Shown here: positions 8,064 through 16,277 of the stretch, piece by piece
Layout of the letters: the number at the start of each line of letters is the position of its first letter
How positions within the stretch are numbered: position 1 is the stretch's first letter
From: Mycolicibacterium chlorophenolicum
Lineage (GTDB): Bacteria > Actinomycetota > Actinomycetes > Mycobacteriales > Mycobacteriaceae
Assembly (NCBI RefSeq): GCF_001044235.1
Contig: NZ_JYNL01000069.1
Coordinates: 129,295-193,294, forward strand
Reading direction: 5' to 3'
DNA: 64,000 nucleotides
Notes under the pieces: model-generated
Seen by the model: only the letters and a program-made list of their open reading frames with translations
Told to the model about the DNA's origin: nothing
The model's database searches: none
Position numbers and translations under genes: made by a program

Positions 8064-8172
8064 CCGTACATCAGCCTTTCGTGCACCATTCGTGCCCTTT
8101 CCGTACCCAGCGCACCACGATCACGGTGCCGGCGATTCCCCGACGCGCATGTCCGGTCGACGCGCCCTCACC

Positions 8173-8571
8173 CTACCGACGCTTGCGACGGGCGCGCGGC
8201 GCGCCGTCGGCCCACTGCGCGGCGTCGGCCGGTTCCGGGTGCTCGATCGGTGCGTGCTGCGGGATCTGGGACAACAGGCCCAGAAGTGAACTCGGCATCG
8301 CCACCGGGCAGGCGTCACGCAGCACCTCGCGGGCCTGACGCTGAGCGTCGACCTCGGTGGCGCACTGCGGACACATCGACATGTGGTGCGCGGCGCGCAG
8401 GTGCGCGCTCATCCGCAACTCGCCGTCGACGAATGCGGCGACGGCTTCGGTGGACAGATGCTCGGTGGAACCGAACTGACGCGGCCCGACCGGGGCGTCA
8501 CTCTGCGAGGCGAACTGGGTGGGGAGCCAGGAGAAAGCGCGACGGAACGCGTGTCCGGGATCGAACACCAC
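8173..8571 (-). CDS. rseA: anti-sigma-E factor RseA, zinc-binding
   Basis: A 132-residue soluble anti-sigma factor of the ZAS class. The zinc motif HHMSMCPQC (H-x3-C-x2-C) is at about residues 61-69, preceded by the typical helix STEAVAAFVDGELRMSAHL. The Arg/Lys-rich C-terminus is short and there is no membrane helix. It would hold SigE inactive until oxidative or surface stress, followed in mycobacteria by PknB phosphorylation and ClpC1P2 degradation. The GTG start at 8571 is preceded by a strong GGAGAGGAG ribosome site. It lies 79 bases after sigE on the same strand. Confidence 0.93.
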   Translation of the reverse strand: MVFDPGHAFRRAFSWLPTQFASQSDAPVGPRQFGSTEHLSTEAVAAFVDGELRMSAHLRAAHHMSMCPQCATEVDAQRQAREVLRDACPVAMPSSLLGLLSQIPQHAPIEHPEPADAAQWADGAPRARRKRR

Positions 8572-8650
8572 CTGACTCCTCTCCGGTCATGTCGTATCGA
8601 CGGGTATTCCTCGAATGTAGCGCGGCATGCTGTGAACCCGCCGACGAACG

Positions 8651-9445
8651 TCAGGCCGATCTGGCCGCGTCGCGCACGTCGGTGTCGGGGTGCCGGGCCA
8701 GGTAGTCGCGCAGCGCCTGGCGGCCGCGGTGGATGCGGCTGCGCACGGTTCCCAGCTTGACGCCCAGCGTCGCGCCGATCTCCTCGTAGGACAGCCCCTC
8801 GATGTCGCACAGCACCACGGCGGCGCGGAACTCCGGGGGCAGGGAGTCGAGCGCGGCCTGCAGGTCGGGGCCCAGCCGGGAGTCGTGGTAGATCTGCTCC
8901 GGATTGGGCTCGTCGGCGGGCACCCGCTCGTAGTCCTCGGGCAGCGCTTCCATCCGGATGCGGCCGCGGCGGCGGACCATGTCGAGGAACAAGTTGGTGG
9001 TGATGCGGTGCAGCCAGCCTTCGAACGTGCCGGGCTGGTAGTTCTGCACGGAGCGGAACACCCGGATGAAGGTCTCCTGCGTCAGGTCCTCGGCGTCGTG
9101 CTGGTTGCCCGACAGACGGTAGGCCAGCCGGTACACCCGGTCGGCGTGCTGGCGGACCAGTTCGTCCCAGCTGGGCATCGCGGCGTGGTCACCGGTGGCG
9201 TCGAAGACCGCCGTGCCGGTGAGCTCGTCGGTCGTCTCCACCCATTCGGCATCGGTGAACTGCTCGAGGTGTGCCATCGAAACGGGAGCGGCGGTAGGGC
9301 CGGTCACAGTGGTGGTCGTCGGATCCTCCATGTCGTGCGGACCGCGGTCGTCGAGAGACCGCTCCATGTCGACAACACGGCGCAGCGACGCTTTCTTCCC
9401 GCCGTCGGGCAGTCCGATCTGGTCGCGGTGCGCGCCGTCTGTCAT
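8651..9445 (-). CDS. sigE: ECF sigma factor SigE
   Basis: A 264-residue extracytoplasmic-function sigma factor. Region 2 (about 95-165) contains the core-binding and -10-recognition helices, with YRLAYRLSGNQHDAEDLTQETF and FEGWLHRITTNLFLD, each highly conserved. Region 4 (about 190-245) has the helix-turn-helix LSYEEIGATLGVKLGTVRSRIHRGR. The N-terminal 90 residues are variable and acidic, as in mycobacterial SigE. ATG at 9445 was used; in-frame ATGs at MERSL, MEDPT and MAHLEQ fit the multiple starts reported for sigE in M. tuberculosis. It drives the surface-stress regulon with the neighbouring rseA and htrA. Confidence 0.95.
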   Translation of the reverse strand: MTDGAHRDQIGLPDGGKKASLRRVVDMERSLDDRGPHDMEDPTTTTVTGPTAAPVSMAHLEQFTDAEWVETTDELTGTAVFDATGDHAAMPSWDELVRQHADRVYRLAYRLSGNQHDAEDLTQETFIRVFRSVQNYQPGTFEGWLHRITTNLFLDMVRRRGRIRMEALPEDYERVPADEPNPEQIYHDSRLGPDLQAALDSLPPEFRAAVVLCDIEGLSYEEIGATLGVKLGTVRSRIHRGRQALRDYLARHPDTDVRDAARSA

Positions 9446-9487
9446 GCGATCACGTTCTCCTGTGCTGGTGTGCCAGGCATATGAGCA

Positions 9488-9507
9488 AACTGAACATTTC
9501 CTGAGAA
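9488..9507 (-). promoter_or_regulatory. candidate MprA-box direct repeat upstream of sigE
   Basis: On the minus strand two CTCAG/TTCAG cores (9505-9501 and 9494-9490) are 11 bases apart within TCTCAGGAAATGTTCAGTTT, about 45-60 bases before the sigE ATG. MprA boxes are loosely conserved 8-base direct repeats, and MprA is known to control sigE in M. tuberculosis. The match is by eye. Confidence 0.5.
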
Positions 9508-9625
9508 AGAGTGCTACCCATTTTCGACCTGCGGAAACGGTGCGGGACAGGGCCGCGGCGGGCGAATTCCGGGGACGGGCGTGTCGACGTCCCGGCGTCG
9601 CCGCCGACGCTCTACGCTCGCGGGC

Positions 9626-10306
9626 ATGGCGACCACCGACGAGCCCGCAGGCGGCGCCGGCGATTCCGGATCCCGGCCCAGCCCGGCCGAGGCGATCGTC
9701 AGGCACGCCGAGCACTCGATCTCCGAGGACGCGATCGTCGCCGCCGCGCGGGAACGCGCCGTCGACATCGGCGCGGGCGCGGTGACCCCGGCCGTCGGCG
9801 CCCTGCTGTGCGTCCTCGCGAAGCTGACCAGCGCCAAGGCGGTGGTCGAGGTGGGCACCGGTGCGGGCGTCAGCGGTCTGTGGCTGCTCTCGGGGATGCG
9901 CGAAGACGGCGTGCTCACCACGATCGACGTCGAGCCCGAACACCAGCGCATCGCCAAGCAGGCGTTCACCGAAGCCGGCGTCGGGCCGGGGCGGACACGG
10001 CTGATCGGCGGGCGTGCGCAGGAGGTGCTCACCCGGCTCGCCGACGAGTCCTACGACCTGGTGTTCATCGACGCCGACCCGGCCGACCAGCCGCAGTTCG
10101 TCGTCGAGGGTGTACGGCTGCTGCGGCCGGGCGGTGTCATCGTCGTGCACCGGGCCGCGCTGGGCGGCCGGGCCGGTGACGCGACGGCCAACGACGCCGA
10201 AGTCGCTGCCGTGCGGGAGGCCGCGCGGCTGATCGCCGAGGACGAGCGGCTGACCCCGGTGCTGATCCCCCTGGGCGACGGTCTGCTCGCCGCCGCCCGC
10301 GACTGA
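9626..10306 (+). CDS. O-methyltransferase (class I SAM, Rv1220c type)
   Basis: A 226-residue SAM-dependent O-methyltransferase of family 3 (catechol/caffeoyl-CoA type fold). The SAM-binding loop is VVEVGTGAGVSGLWL (around 75-90), followed by TTIDVEPEHQRIA and the acidic post-motif YDLVFIDADP. Family metal ligands are plausible at the D of FIDAD and downstream, but the substrate is unknown. ATG at 9626 gives the usual length; an upstream GTG adds an Arg-rich run that looks like non-coding frame. It is divergent from sigE, the same arrangement as in M. tuberculosis, so the two promoters share the 180-base gap. Confidence 0.85.
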   Translation: MATTDEPAGGAGDSGSRPSPAEAIVRHAEHSISEDAIVAAARERAVDIGAGAVTPAVGALLCVLAKLTSAKAVVEVGTGAGVSGLWLLSGMREDGVLTTIDVEPEHQRIAKQAFTEAGVGPGRTRLIGGRAQEVLTRLADESYDLVFIDADPADQPQFVVEGVRLLRPGGVIVVHRAALGGRAGDATANDAEVAAVREAARLIAEDERLTPVLIPLGDGLLAAARD

Positions 10307-10316
10307 CCCTTTCCCC

Positions 10317-10373
10317 CGGAAGCGCATTCCTGGTCGCTGACCAGCTCTTTTTGCAACCCGGAATGCGCTTCCG
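10317..10373. repeat. intergenic inverted repeat, 14-base arms
   Basis: CGGAAGCGCATTCC (10317-10330) and GGAATGCGCTTCCG (10360-10373) are perfect complements around a 29-base loop. The loop itself holds TGGTCGCTGACCA, a second small hairpin. It sits between the methyltransferase stop and the raaS operator, so it may be a terminator or a dispersed palindromic element. Confidence 0.8.
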
Positions 10374-10394
10374 CGGTGAAGCCTTGACCGCAGA

Positions 10395-10424
10395 CTAAAC
10401 GCGTGTTTAGCATGTTGAACATGC
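10395..10424 (+). promoter_or_regulatory. two abutting palindromes at the raaS start: likely operator
   Basis: CTAAACGCGTGTTTAG (10395-10410) is palindromic apart from one central pair, and GCATGTTGAACATGC (10410-10424) is a perfect odd palindrome whose right arm contains the raaS ATG. Such sites just at the start of a TetR gene usually bind the regulator itself. Confidence 0.6.
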
Positions 10425-11083
10425 GTTCAGCGGACGATCTCACCGCGGCGGCACGGATCCGTGACGCCGCGATCGACCTGTTCGGCCGCGAAGGCTTCGG
10501 GGTGAGCGTGCGGGCCATCGCGACGGCCGCCGGGGTGAGCCCCGGCCTGGTCATCCACCACTTCGGGTCCAAGGAGAAGCTGCACCGCGCCTGCGACGAC
10601 TACGTCGCCGAAACCGTACGGACGAGCAAGACGGAGACGATCCGCAGCTCCGATCCGACGACCTGGCTGGCGCAGATGGCCGAGATCGAGGACTACGCCC
10701 CGATGATGGCGTACCTGGTGCGCAGCATGAGCAGCGGCGGTGAGCTCGCGAAGATGTTGTGGCGCAGCATGATCGACAACGCCGAGCAGTACATCGAGGA
10801 GGGCGTGCGGGCCGGCACCATCAAGCCCAGCGTCGACCCCAAGGCGCGCGCCCGCTTCGTCGCGATGGCCAACGGCGGCGGATTCCTGCTCTACCTGCAG
10901 TTGCACGAGAACCCGACGGACCTGCGCGCGGTGCTGCGCGACTACGCCGAGGACATGGTGCTGCCCGCCCTGGAGCTCTACACCCACGGCCTGATGGCCG
11001 ATTCGACGATGTACGACGCCTTTCTGGCCCAGCGCGAGAAGGGCATTCCGTTCACCCCCACCCAAGGAGATCACCGTGACTGA
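10421..11083 (+). CDS. raaS: TetR-family regulator RaaS of the adjacent ABC exporter
   Basis: A 220-residue TetR regulator. The N-terminal helix-turn-helix spans about 8-55 (FGVSVRAIATAAGVSPGLVIHHFGSKEKL), and a larger ligand-binding domain follows with LVRSMSSGGELAKMLW. It closely recalls M. tuberculosis Rv1219c (RaaS), which represses the downstream efflux genes and affects long-term survival under antibiotics. ATG at 10421 (MRSADDL) matches that protein; GTG at 10403 and ATG at 10412 would start inside the first palindrome. The stop overlaps the ABC ATPase start by 8 bases, so regulator and transporter form one operon. Confidence 0.9.
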   Translation: MRSADDLTAAARIRDAAIDLFGREGFGVSVRAIATAAGVSPGLVIHHFGSKEKLHRACDDYVAETVRTSKTETIRSSDPTTWLAQMAEIEDYAPMMAYLVRSMSSGGELAKMLWRSMIDNAEQYIEEGVRAGTIKPSVDPKARARFVAMANGGGFLLYLQLHENPTDLRAVLRDYAEDMVLPALELYTHGLMADSTMYDAFLAQREKGIPFTPTQGDHRD

Positions 11084-11999
11084 TCACCACCCCTCCCCCG
11101 CCGTCGAGATCCGCGGACTGATCAAGAACTTCGGCGCCGTGCGCGCCCTCGACGGCCTCGATCTGACCGTCGCCGAGGGCGAGGTGCACGGCTTCCTCGG
11201 ACCCAACGGCGCCGGCAAGTCGACGACGATCCGCATCCTGCTCGGGCTGGCGCGCGCCGACGCGGGCACCGTCCGTCTGCTCGGCGGCGACCCGTGGACC
11301 GACGCCGTCACGCTGCACCGCCAACTCGCCTACGTGCCGGGCGATGTGACGCTGTGGCCCACGCTCACCGGAGGCGAGACCATCGACCTGCTCGCCCGCA
11401 TGCGGGGCGGCATCGACGAGACCCGGCGCGCGGAACTCATCGAGCGGTTCGATCTCGACCCCACCAAGAAGGCGCGCACCTACTCCAAGGGCAACCGGCA
11501 GAAGGTGTCCCTGGTCTCGGCGTTCTCGTCGAACGCCGGACTCCTGCTGCTCGACGAACCGAGCAGTGGCCTGGACCCGTTGATGGAGAACGTTTTCCAG
11601 CAGTGCGTCGGCGAGGCCCGCGACCGCGGCGTCACCGTCCTGCTGTCCAGCCACATCCTCGCCGAGACCGAGGCCCTCTGCGACCGGGTCACCATCATCC
11701 GGGCCGGCCGCACCGTGGAGAGCGGCACGCTGGATTCGATGCGGCATCTGTCCCGCACCTCCATCAAGGCCGAGATGATCGGTGACGCCGTCGATCTCGG
11801 CCGCATCCCCGGTGTCGAGGACGTCAGCGTCGAAGGCCGTACCGTGCGCGCGCAGGTCGACAGCGGCAGCCTGGCCGAGGTGATCCGCGTCCTCGGCGAC
11901 GCGGGGGTGCGCAGCCTGATCAGCCAGCCGCCCACGCTGGAGGAGCTCTTCCTGCGGCACTACGACACCTCGGACACACCCGAGCAGGTGACCGCATGA
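11076..11999 (+). CDS. ABC exporter ATPase (Rv1218c type)
   Basis: A 307-residue ABC-2 type exporter ATPase: Walker A GPNGAGKST near residue 45, Walker B LLLLDEPSSGLD near 155, and an H-loop in LLSSHIL. The signature motif is degenerate, YSKGNRQK in place of LSGGQ. The last 80 residues form the extra C-terminal domain of drug-exporter ATPases. GTG start at 11076 with AAGGAGA upstream, overlapping raaS. With the permease in the next gene it would export hydrophobic compounds; the M. tuberculosis pair has been linked to multidrug efflux. Confidence 0.92.
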   Translation: MTDHHPSPAVEIRGLIKNFGAVRALDGLDLTVAEGEVHGFLGPNGAGKSTTIRILLGLARADAGTVRLLGGDPWTDAVTLHRQLAYVPGDVTLWPTLTGGETIDLLARMRGGIDETRRAELIERFDLDPTKKARTYSKGNRQKVSLVSAFSSNAGLLLLDEPSSGLDPLMENVFQQCVGEARDRGVTVLLSSHILAETEALCDRVTIIRAGRTVESGTLDSMRHLSRTSIKAEMIGDAVDLGRIPGVEDVSVEGRTVRAQVDSGSLAEVIRVLGDAGVRSLISQPPTLEELFLRHYDTSDTPEQVTA

Positions 12000-13642
12000 C
12001 CACGCTGCTCGAGCGCCCGCACCGGCCGGCGCACGAAGCGCCCCGGCACGGCACCGCTCTGACGGGAACCCTTGGCCTGCTTCGGCTCTACGCCCGGCGC
12101 GATCGTGTGGTGCTGCCGCTGTGGGTGCTGCTGCTGTCGGTGCCGCTGTCGACGGTGTACGTCGGCAGCATCCAGGCCGTCTATCCGACGGCGGCTGATC
12201 GCGCGACGTTCGCCGCGTCGATCATGGCCAGCCCCGCGCAGCGCGCACTCTATGGTCAGGTCTTCAACGACAGCCTCGGCGCGGTGGGGATCTGGAAGGC
12301 CGGCATGTTCCACGTGCTGATCGCCGTCGCGGTCATCCTCACCGTGATCCGCCACACGCGCGCCGACGAGGAGAACGGCCGCGGCGAACTCCTCGACTCG
12401 ACCGCGGTCGGCCGGTACGCCGGCCTGACGGCGGCGCTGCTGCTCGCCGGCGGCGCCTCGGTGCTGACGGGCGTCATCGGCGCCGCGGGCCTGCTGACCC
12501 AGGACGTCCCGGCGACCGGGTCGCTGGCGTTCGGCGCCGCACTGGCCTGTTCGGGGCTGGTGTTCGCCGCGGTGGCTGCGGTCAGCGCACAGGTGTCCTC
12601 GAGCGCGCGGTTCTCGCGCGGTGTCGCGTTCGCCGCGCTCGGGATGGCGTTCACGCTGCGGGCGGTCGGTGACGCGGGCGCCGGGACGCAGGTGCTCACG
12701 TGGTGGTCACCCTTGGGCTGGTCGCTGCAGGTGCGCCCCTATGCGGGCGACCGGTTCTGGGTGCTCGGCCTGCATATGGCGCTCACCGCGGTCCTTCTCG
12801 TGCTCGCCTACGTCCTGTTGTCCCGACGCGATGTCGGCGCGGGACTGCTCGCCGAGCGCCTGGGGCCGCCGCGCGGTGGGCGCCGCCTGCACGGGGTGCT
12901 GGGTCTGGCCTGGCGGCTGGACCGCGGGTCGCTGATCGTCTGGACCGTCGGTCTGGGCCTCTACGGCGCGATCATCGGCAGCATCGTGCACGGCATCGGC
13001 GACGAGATCGGCAGCAGCCAGATCGCCCGCGACGTGGTCGCACGCCTGGGCGGCACCGATGCGATGGAGCAGGCGTTCATCGCGGTCGCGTTCAGCATGC
13101 TCGGCATGATCACCGCGGCGTTCGCGATCTCGCTGACCCTGCGGCTGCACCAGGAGGAGTCCAGCGGGCACGCCGAAACGGTGCTGGCCGGCGCGGTCAG
13201 CCGAACCCGTTGGTTGACAAGCCATCTGGTGTTCGCGCTGGGCGGCCCCGCCGTGGCGCTACTGGTCGCCGGTCTCGTCACCGGGCTCACCTACGGGGCC
13301 AGCGCGGGCGACATCGGCGGCACGCTGCCGAGGGTGCTCGGCACGGCGGCCGTCCAACTGCCCGCGGTGTGGTTGCTCGCCGCCGTCACGGTGGCCCTGT
13401 TCGGTGCACTGCCGCGCTTCACACCGGTGGGCTGGGGCGTGCTCGTCGCGTTCATCGCGGTGTTCATGCTCGGCTCGCTGTCCGGCTCACCGCAGTGGCT
13501 GCTCGACCTCGAACCCTTCACCCACATCCCGCATGTCGGCATCGGCGCTTTCACCCCTGCCCCGCTGCTGTGGCTGCTGGCCCTCGACGCGGCTCTGATC
13601 CTGCTGGGCGCCATCGCCTTTCGTCGCCGCGACCTACGCTGA
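11996..13642 (+). CDS. ABC exporter permease (Rv1217c type)
   Basis: A 548-residue polytopic membrane protein with about 12 predicted helices in two halves, probably a fused ABC-2 permease acting as a pseudo-dimer. Residues 1-40 are cytosolic. Each half begins with a helix-loop region and ends in basic residues (RRDVG, RRRDLR). The ATGA overlap with the ATPase gene (11996-11999) couples the two. It forms the membrane channel of the RaaS-controlled exporter. Identification rests on the neighbour and topology more than on short motifs. Confidence 0.88.
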   Translation: MTTLLERPHRPAHEAPRHGTALTGTLGLLRLYARRDRVVLPLWVLLLSVPLSTVYVGSIQAVYPTAADRATFAASIMASPAQRALYGQVFNDSLGAVGIWKAGMFHVLIAVAVILTVIRHTRADEENGRGELLDSTAVGRYAGLTAALLLAGGASVLTGVIGAAGLLTQDVPATGSLAFGAALACSGLVFAAVAAVSAQVSSSARFSRGVAFAALGMAFTLRAVGDAGAGTQVLTWWSPLGWSLQVRPYAGDRFWVLGLHMALTAVLLVLAYVLLSRRDVGAGLLAERLGPPRGGRRLHGVLGLAWRLDRGSLIVWTVGLGLYGAIIGSIVHGIGDEIGSSQIARDVVARLGGTDAMEQAFIAVAFSMLGMITAAFAISLTLRLHQEESSGHAETVLAGAVSRTRWLTSHLVFALGGPAVALLVAGLVTGLTYGASAGDIGGTLPRVLGTAAVQLPAVWLLAAVTVALFGALPRFTPVGWGVLVAFIAVFMLGSLSGSPQWLLDLEPFTHIPHVGIGAFTPAPLLWLLALDAALILLGAIAFRRRDLR

Positions 13643-13652
13643 GGAGGACGCC

Positions 13653-14327
13653 GTGAAACTGGCCGTGCAGACCGCGACCTCGACCGTGCTGGGGCTGGCG
13701 TTCTTCGGGCTGGTCCTGTTCCTACCCGCGGGCACGTTCTACTACTGGCAGGCCTGGGTGTTCGTCGCGGTGTTCGCGGTGTCGACGTTCGTGCCCAGCG
13801 TCTATCTGGCGGTCCGCCACCCCGACGCGCTGGCCCGCCGGATGAAGGCCGGACCGACGGCCGAAACCCGGCCCGTACAGCGCGTCATCATCACCGCGAC
13901 CTTCCTGGCAGGCATCGCGGTGATGGTGATCAGTGCGCTGGACTGGCGCTTCGGCTGGTCGTCGGTGCCGCTGTGGCTGGTGATCGCCGGCGACGTGCTG
14001 GTGGCCGTCGGACTGCTCAGCGCTCAGCTGGTGGTGGTCCAGAACCACTACGCCGGCGCGAGCATCACCGTCGAGAAGGGCCAGCCGCTGGTCTCCACCG
14101 GTCTGTACGGCGTTGTGCGACACCCCATGTACGCCGGCTCCCTGATCATGATGTTCGGCACTCCCCCGGCGCTGGGCTCGCTGTGGGGTCTGACCGCCGT
14201 GGTGGCGTCGGTGCCGGTGCTGGCTGCGCGCCTGCTCGACGAGGAGAAGGCGCTGAGCGCCGACCTGGCGGGGTACGCCGAGTACACCCGTCAGGTGCGG
14301 TATCGGCTGATTCCCGGCGTGTGGTGA
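13653..14327 (+). CDS. isoprenylcysteine carboxyl methyltransferase-like membrane protein
   Basis: A 224-residue membrane protein with five to six helices. The C-terminal half carries the ICMT/NnrU-type motif TGLYGVVRHPMYAG and the downstream acidic LLDEEKAL, which in the family bind SAM. It starts at GTG 13653, 10 bases after the permease with AGGAGG in between, so it is part of the raaS operon, as Rv1216c is in M. tuberculosis. It may methylate a lipid or small hydrophobic substrate. A role linked to the exporter is inference. Confidence 0.85.
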   Translation: MKLAVQTATSTVLGLAFFGLVLFLPAGTFYYWQAWVFVAVFAVSTFVPSVYLAVRHPDALARRMKAGPTAETRPVQRVIITATFLAGIAVMVISALDWRFGWSSVPLWLVIAGDVLVAVGLLSAQLVVVQNHYAGASITVEKGQPLVSTGLYGVVRHPMYAGSLIMMFGTPPALGSLWGLTAVVASVPVLAARLLDEEKALSADLAGYAEYTRQVRYRLIPGVW

Positions 14328-14348
14328 CGCGGCGCCCATACTGATGCC

Positions 14349-14945
14349 ATGGAGCTGCTGACCGGGTTCGGGCTGGCGACCGCCGCGGGGCTCAACGCCT
14401 ACATCCCGCTGTTGGCGCTGGGGCTGCTCGCCCGGTTCACCGACCTGGTCTCGCTGCCCGCCGGGTGGGCCTGGCTGGAGAACGGCTGGGTGATGGCGAT
14501 CGTGGCCGTGCTGCTCGCGGTCGAGGTCGTGGCCGACAAGGTGCCCGCGCTCGACACGATCAACGACGCGGTCCAGACCTTCGTCCGGCCGACTGCGGGC
14601 GGCATCGTGTTCGGCTCGGGGACCGCAGCGCAGACCGCCGCCGTCACCGACCCCGGCGCCTTCGCCCAGTCCGGACAGTGGATTCCCGTCGCCCTCGGCG
14701 TCGTCGTGGCGCTGGTCGTGTCGCTGACCAAATCGACGGTGCGGCCTGCCGCGAACGTCGCGACGGCCGGCATGGCGGCGCCGGTGCTCAGTACGGTCGA
14801 GGACATCGTCAGCGTGGTGCTCGTGGTGCTCGCGATCCTGCTGCCGGTGCTGGTGCTGGTCGCGATCGTCGCGCTCGGCTGGGCCGCGTTCCGGCTGATC
14901 CGGCGCCGGAGGCGCAGACCCGCGGCGGGGCACGGTTCCCGCTGA
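14349..14945 (+). CDS. DUF4126 membrane protein
   Basis: A 198-residue integral membrane protein with about five helices. It begins with the family's GFGLATAAGLNAYIPLLALG segment and contains EVVADKVPALDTINDAVQTF and RPAANVATAG; the C-terminus is a cluster of eight Arg/Lys residues. DUF4126 proteins are widespread in actinobacteria with no known role. It lies 21 bases after the methyltransferase-like gene on the same strand and is convergent with the GGDEF gene. Confidence 0.85.
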   Translation: MELLTGFGLATAAGLNAYIPLLALGLLARFTDLVSLPAGWAWLENGWVMAIVAVLLAVEVVADKVPALDTINDAVQTFVRPTAGGIVFGSGTAAQTAAVTDPGAFAQSGQWIPVALGVVVALVVSLTKSTVRPAANVATAGMAAPVLSTVEDIVSVVLVVLAILLPVLVLVAIVALGWAAFRLIRRRRRRPAAGHGSR

Positions 14946-14967
14946 CGGACGCGGTCACCGGGCCGGC

Positions 14968-16206
14968 CTACGTATCGCCGACAGGCCGGCGACGCACATG
15001 GGGTACCTCACCGGTCCCGGCGGTGCGGTACCCGTTGCGGCCGGCGGCCTTCACCGAATACATGGCTTCGTCGGCGGCGCGCAGCACGGCCTCCCCGTCA
15101 CGCGACGACCCCGACACGACCGCGATCCCGATGCTCAGGCCGATGGTTCCCGACCATCCCGCGATCGCCAGGGGCGATGCCACCGCGTCGATCAGGCGTT
15201 GCGCCAGCGCCTCGGCCGAGGCGGACACCGCACGGTCGGGAACGTGGATGATCACGAACTCGTCGCCGCCGCGGCGGGACACCATGTCGGGCCGATCGAC
15301 GCACGACAGCAGCCGCTCCCCCACCGAGACCAGCACGGAGTCGCCGACCGCGTGGCCGAGTTCGTCGTTGACCGATTTGAACCCGTCGAGGTCCAGACAC
15401 AGGACCGCGAACTCGCCACCCCGGTCGATCTCCTGCGCAAGCCGCTCGTACAGCAGCGCACGGTTGGGCAGACCGGTCAGCATGTCATGAAACGCGTTGT
15501 GCACCAACTGCGTTTCGAGCTCCTTACGCCGCGACGTGTCGCGCACCGACACCACGTAACCGTCTCGTTCACCGGTCGCCTCATCGCAGGTGACCCTCAC
15601 GAACGCCTCCAGCCAAACCCAGTAGCCGTCCTTGTGGCGCTGGCGGTGCTCGGTGGTGAAGGTGTCGATGCGGCCGTCTCCCAGTGCAGCCATCTGCGCG
15701 GCGAACTCGTCGAGGTCGTCGGGATGGACGTTGTCTCGCGCGCGCAGGCCCACCAGTTCGTGGGCCTCGTAACCGAGCAGGGTCCGGATCGAGGGCGACA
15801 CGTAGCGACGAACGCCGTCGAGACTGCCCCGGATCAGGGTGTCCGCCGAGTTCTCCGCCACCACGCGGAAAAGGTCCGCGTCGGCGCCGCGCTGCAGGTG
15901 CAGCGAGGCCAAGTGCCCGAAGCGGGTCAGCAGACCCACCAATTCGGGGTCGTGCAGTCGTGGGGCCGCATCGGTCACGCAGAGCATGCCGGCGACCGCG
16001 CGGTCGCGGGTAATCGGGACGGCGGCGACGAATTCGGCGTCGGGGAACGCCGCGGCCAGTGGTTGATCCGAGGCTTTGGCGTCCGCGATCACCGTCACCG
16101 TCCCGGGCCAGAGTTCGGGGGCGACACCCTCGTCGGGGGCGCCGCCGTGGACGGATCCGTCCTCGAGACAGATGAGAGCCCGCCGGCATCTCAGCGAATC
16201 ACGCAC
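14968..16206 (-). CDS. GAF-PAS-GGDEF protein (putative diguanylate cyclase)
   Basis: From the GTG at 16206: a GAF-like sensor (about 1-108, with PITRDRAVAGMLCVTD), a PAS/PAC domain (about 111-230, with FRVVAENSADTLI and HKDGYWVWLEAFV) and a GGDEF domain (about 238-395) with intact RRGGDEF at 311-317. No EAL domain follows. The usual RxxD inhibitory site reads DRPD, so product inhibition may be lost. The start is uncertain: domain homology continues back to the glgC stop, where only CTG codons are in frame, so the true start may be non-standard or overlap glgC. It would make c-di-GMP in response to a bound ligand. Confidence 0.78.
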   Translation of the reverse strand: MRDSLRCRRALICLEDGSVHGGAPDEGVAPELWPGTVTVIADAKASDQPLAAAFPDAEFVAAVPITRDRAVAGMLCVTDAAPRLHDPELVGLLTRFGHLASLHLQRGADADLFRVVAENSADTLIRGSLDGVRRYVSPSIRTLLGYEAHELVGLRARDNVHPDDLDEFAAQMAALGDGRIDTFTTEHRQRHKDGYWVWLEAFVRVTCDEATGERDGYVVSVRDTSRRKELETQLVHNAFHDMLTGLPNRALLYERLAQEIDRGGEFAVLCLDLDGFKSVNDELGHAVGDSVLVSVGERLLSCVDRPDMVSRRGGDEFVIIHVPDRAVSASAEALAQRLIDAVASPLAIAGWSGTIGLSIGIAVVSGSSRDGEAVLRAADEAMYSVKAAGRNGYRTAGTGEVPHVRRRPVGDT

Positions 16207-16277
16207 GATGTGGGACAGGGCGCCGTAGAACGACGGTGCGGTGTGACGGTGGCCCGGCTCCTCTGTCGGGCGCGACG

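Noticed and set aside
10403..10420. Earlier raaS starts (GTG at 10403, ATG at 10412)
   Set aside because: They lie in the palindromic operator region, and the known mycobacterial protein begins MRSAD, matching ATG at 10421.
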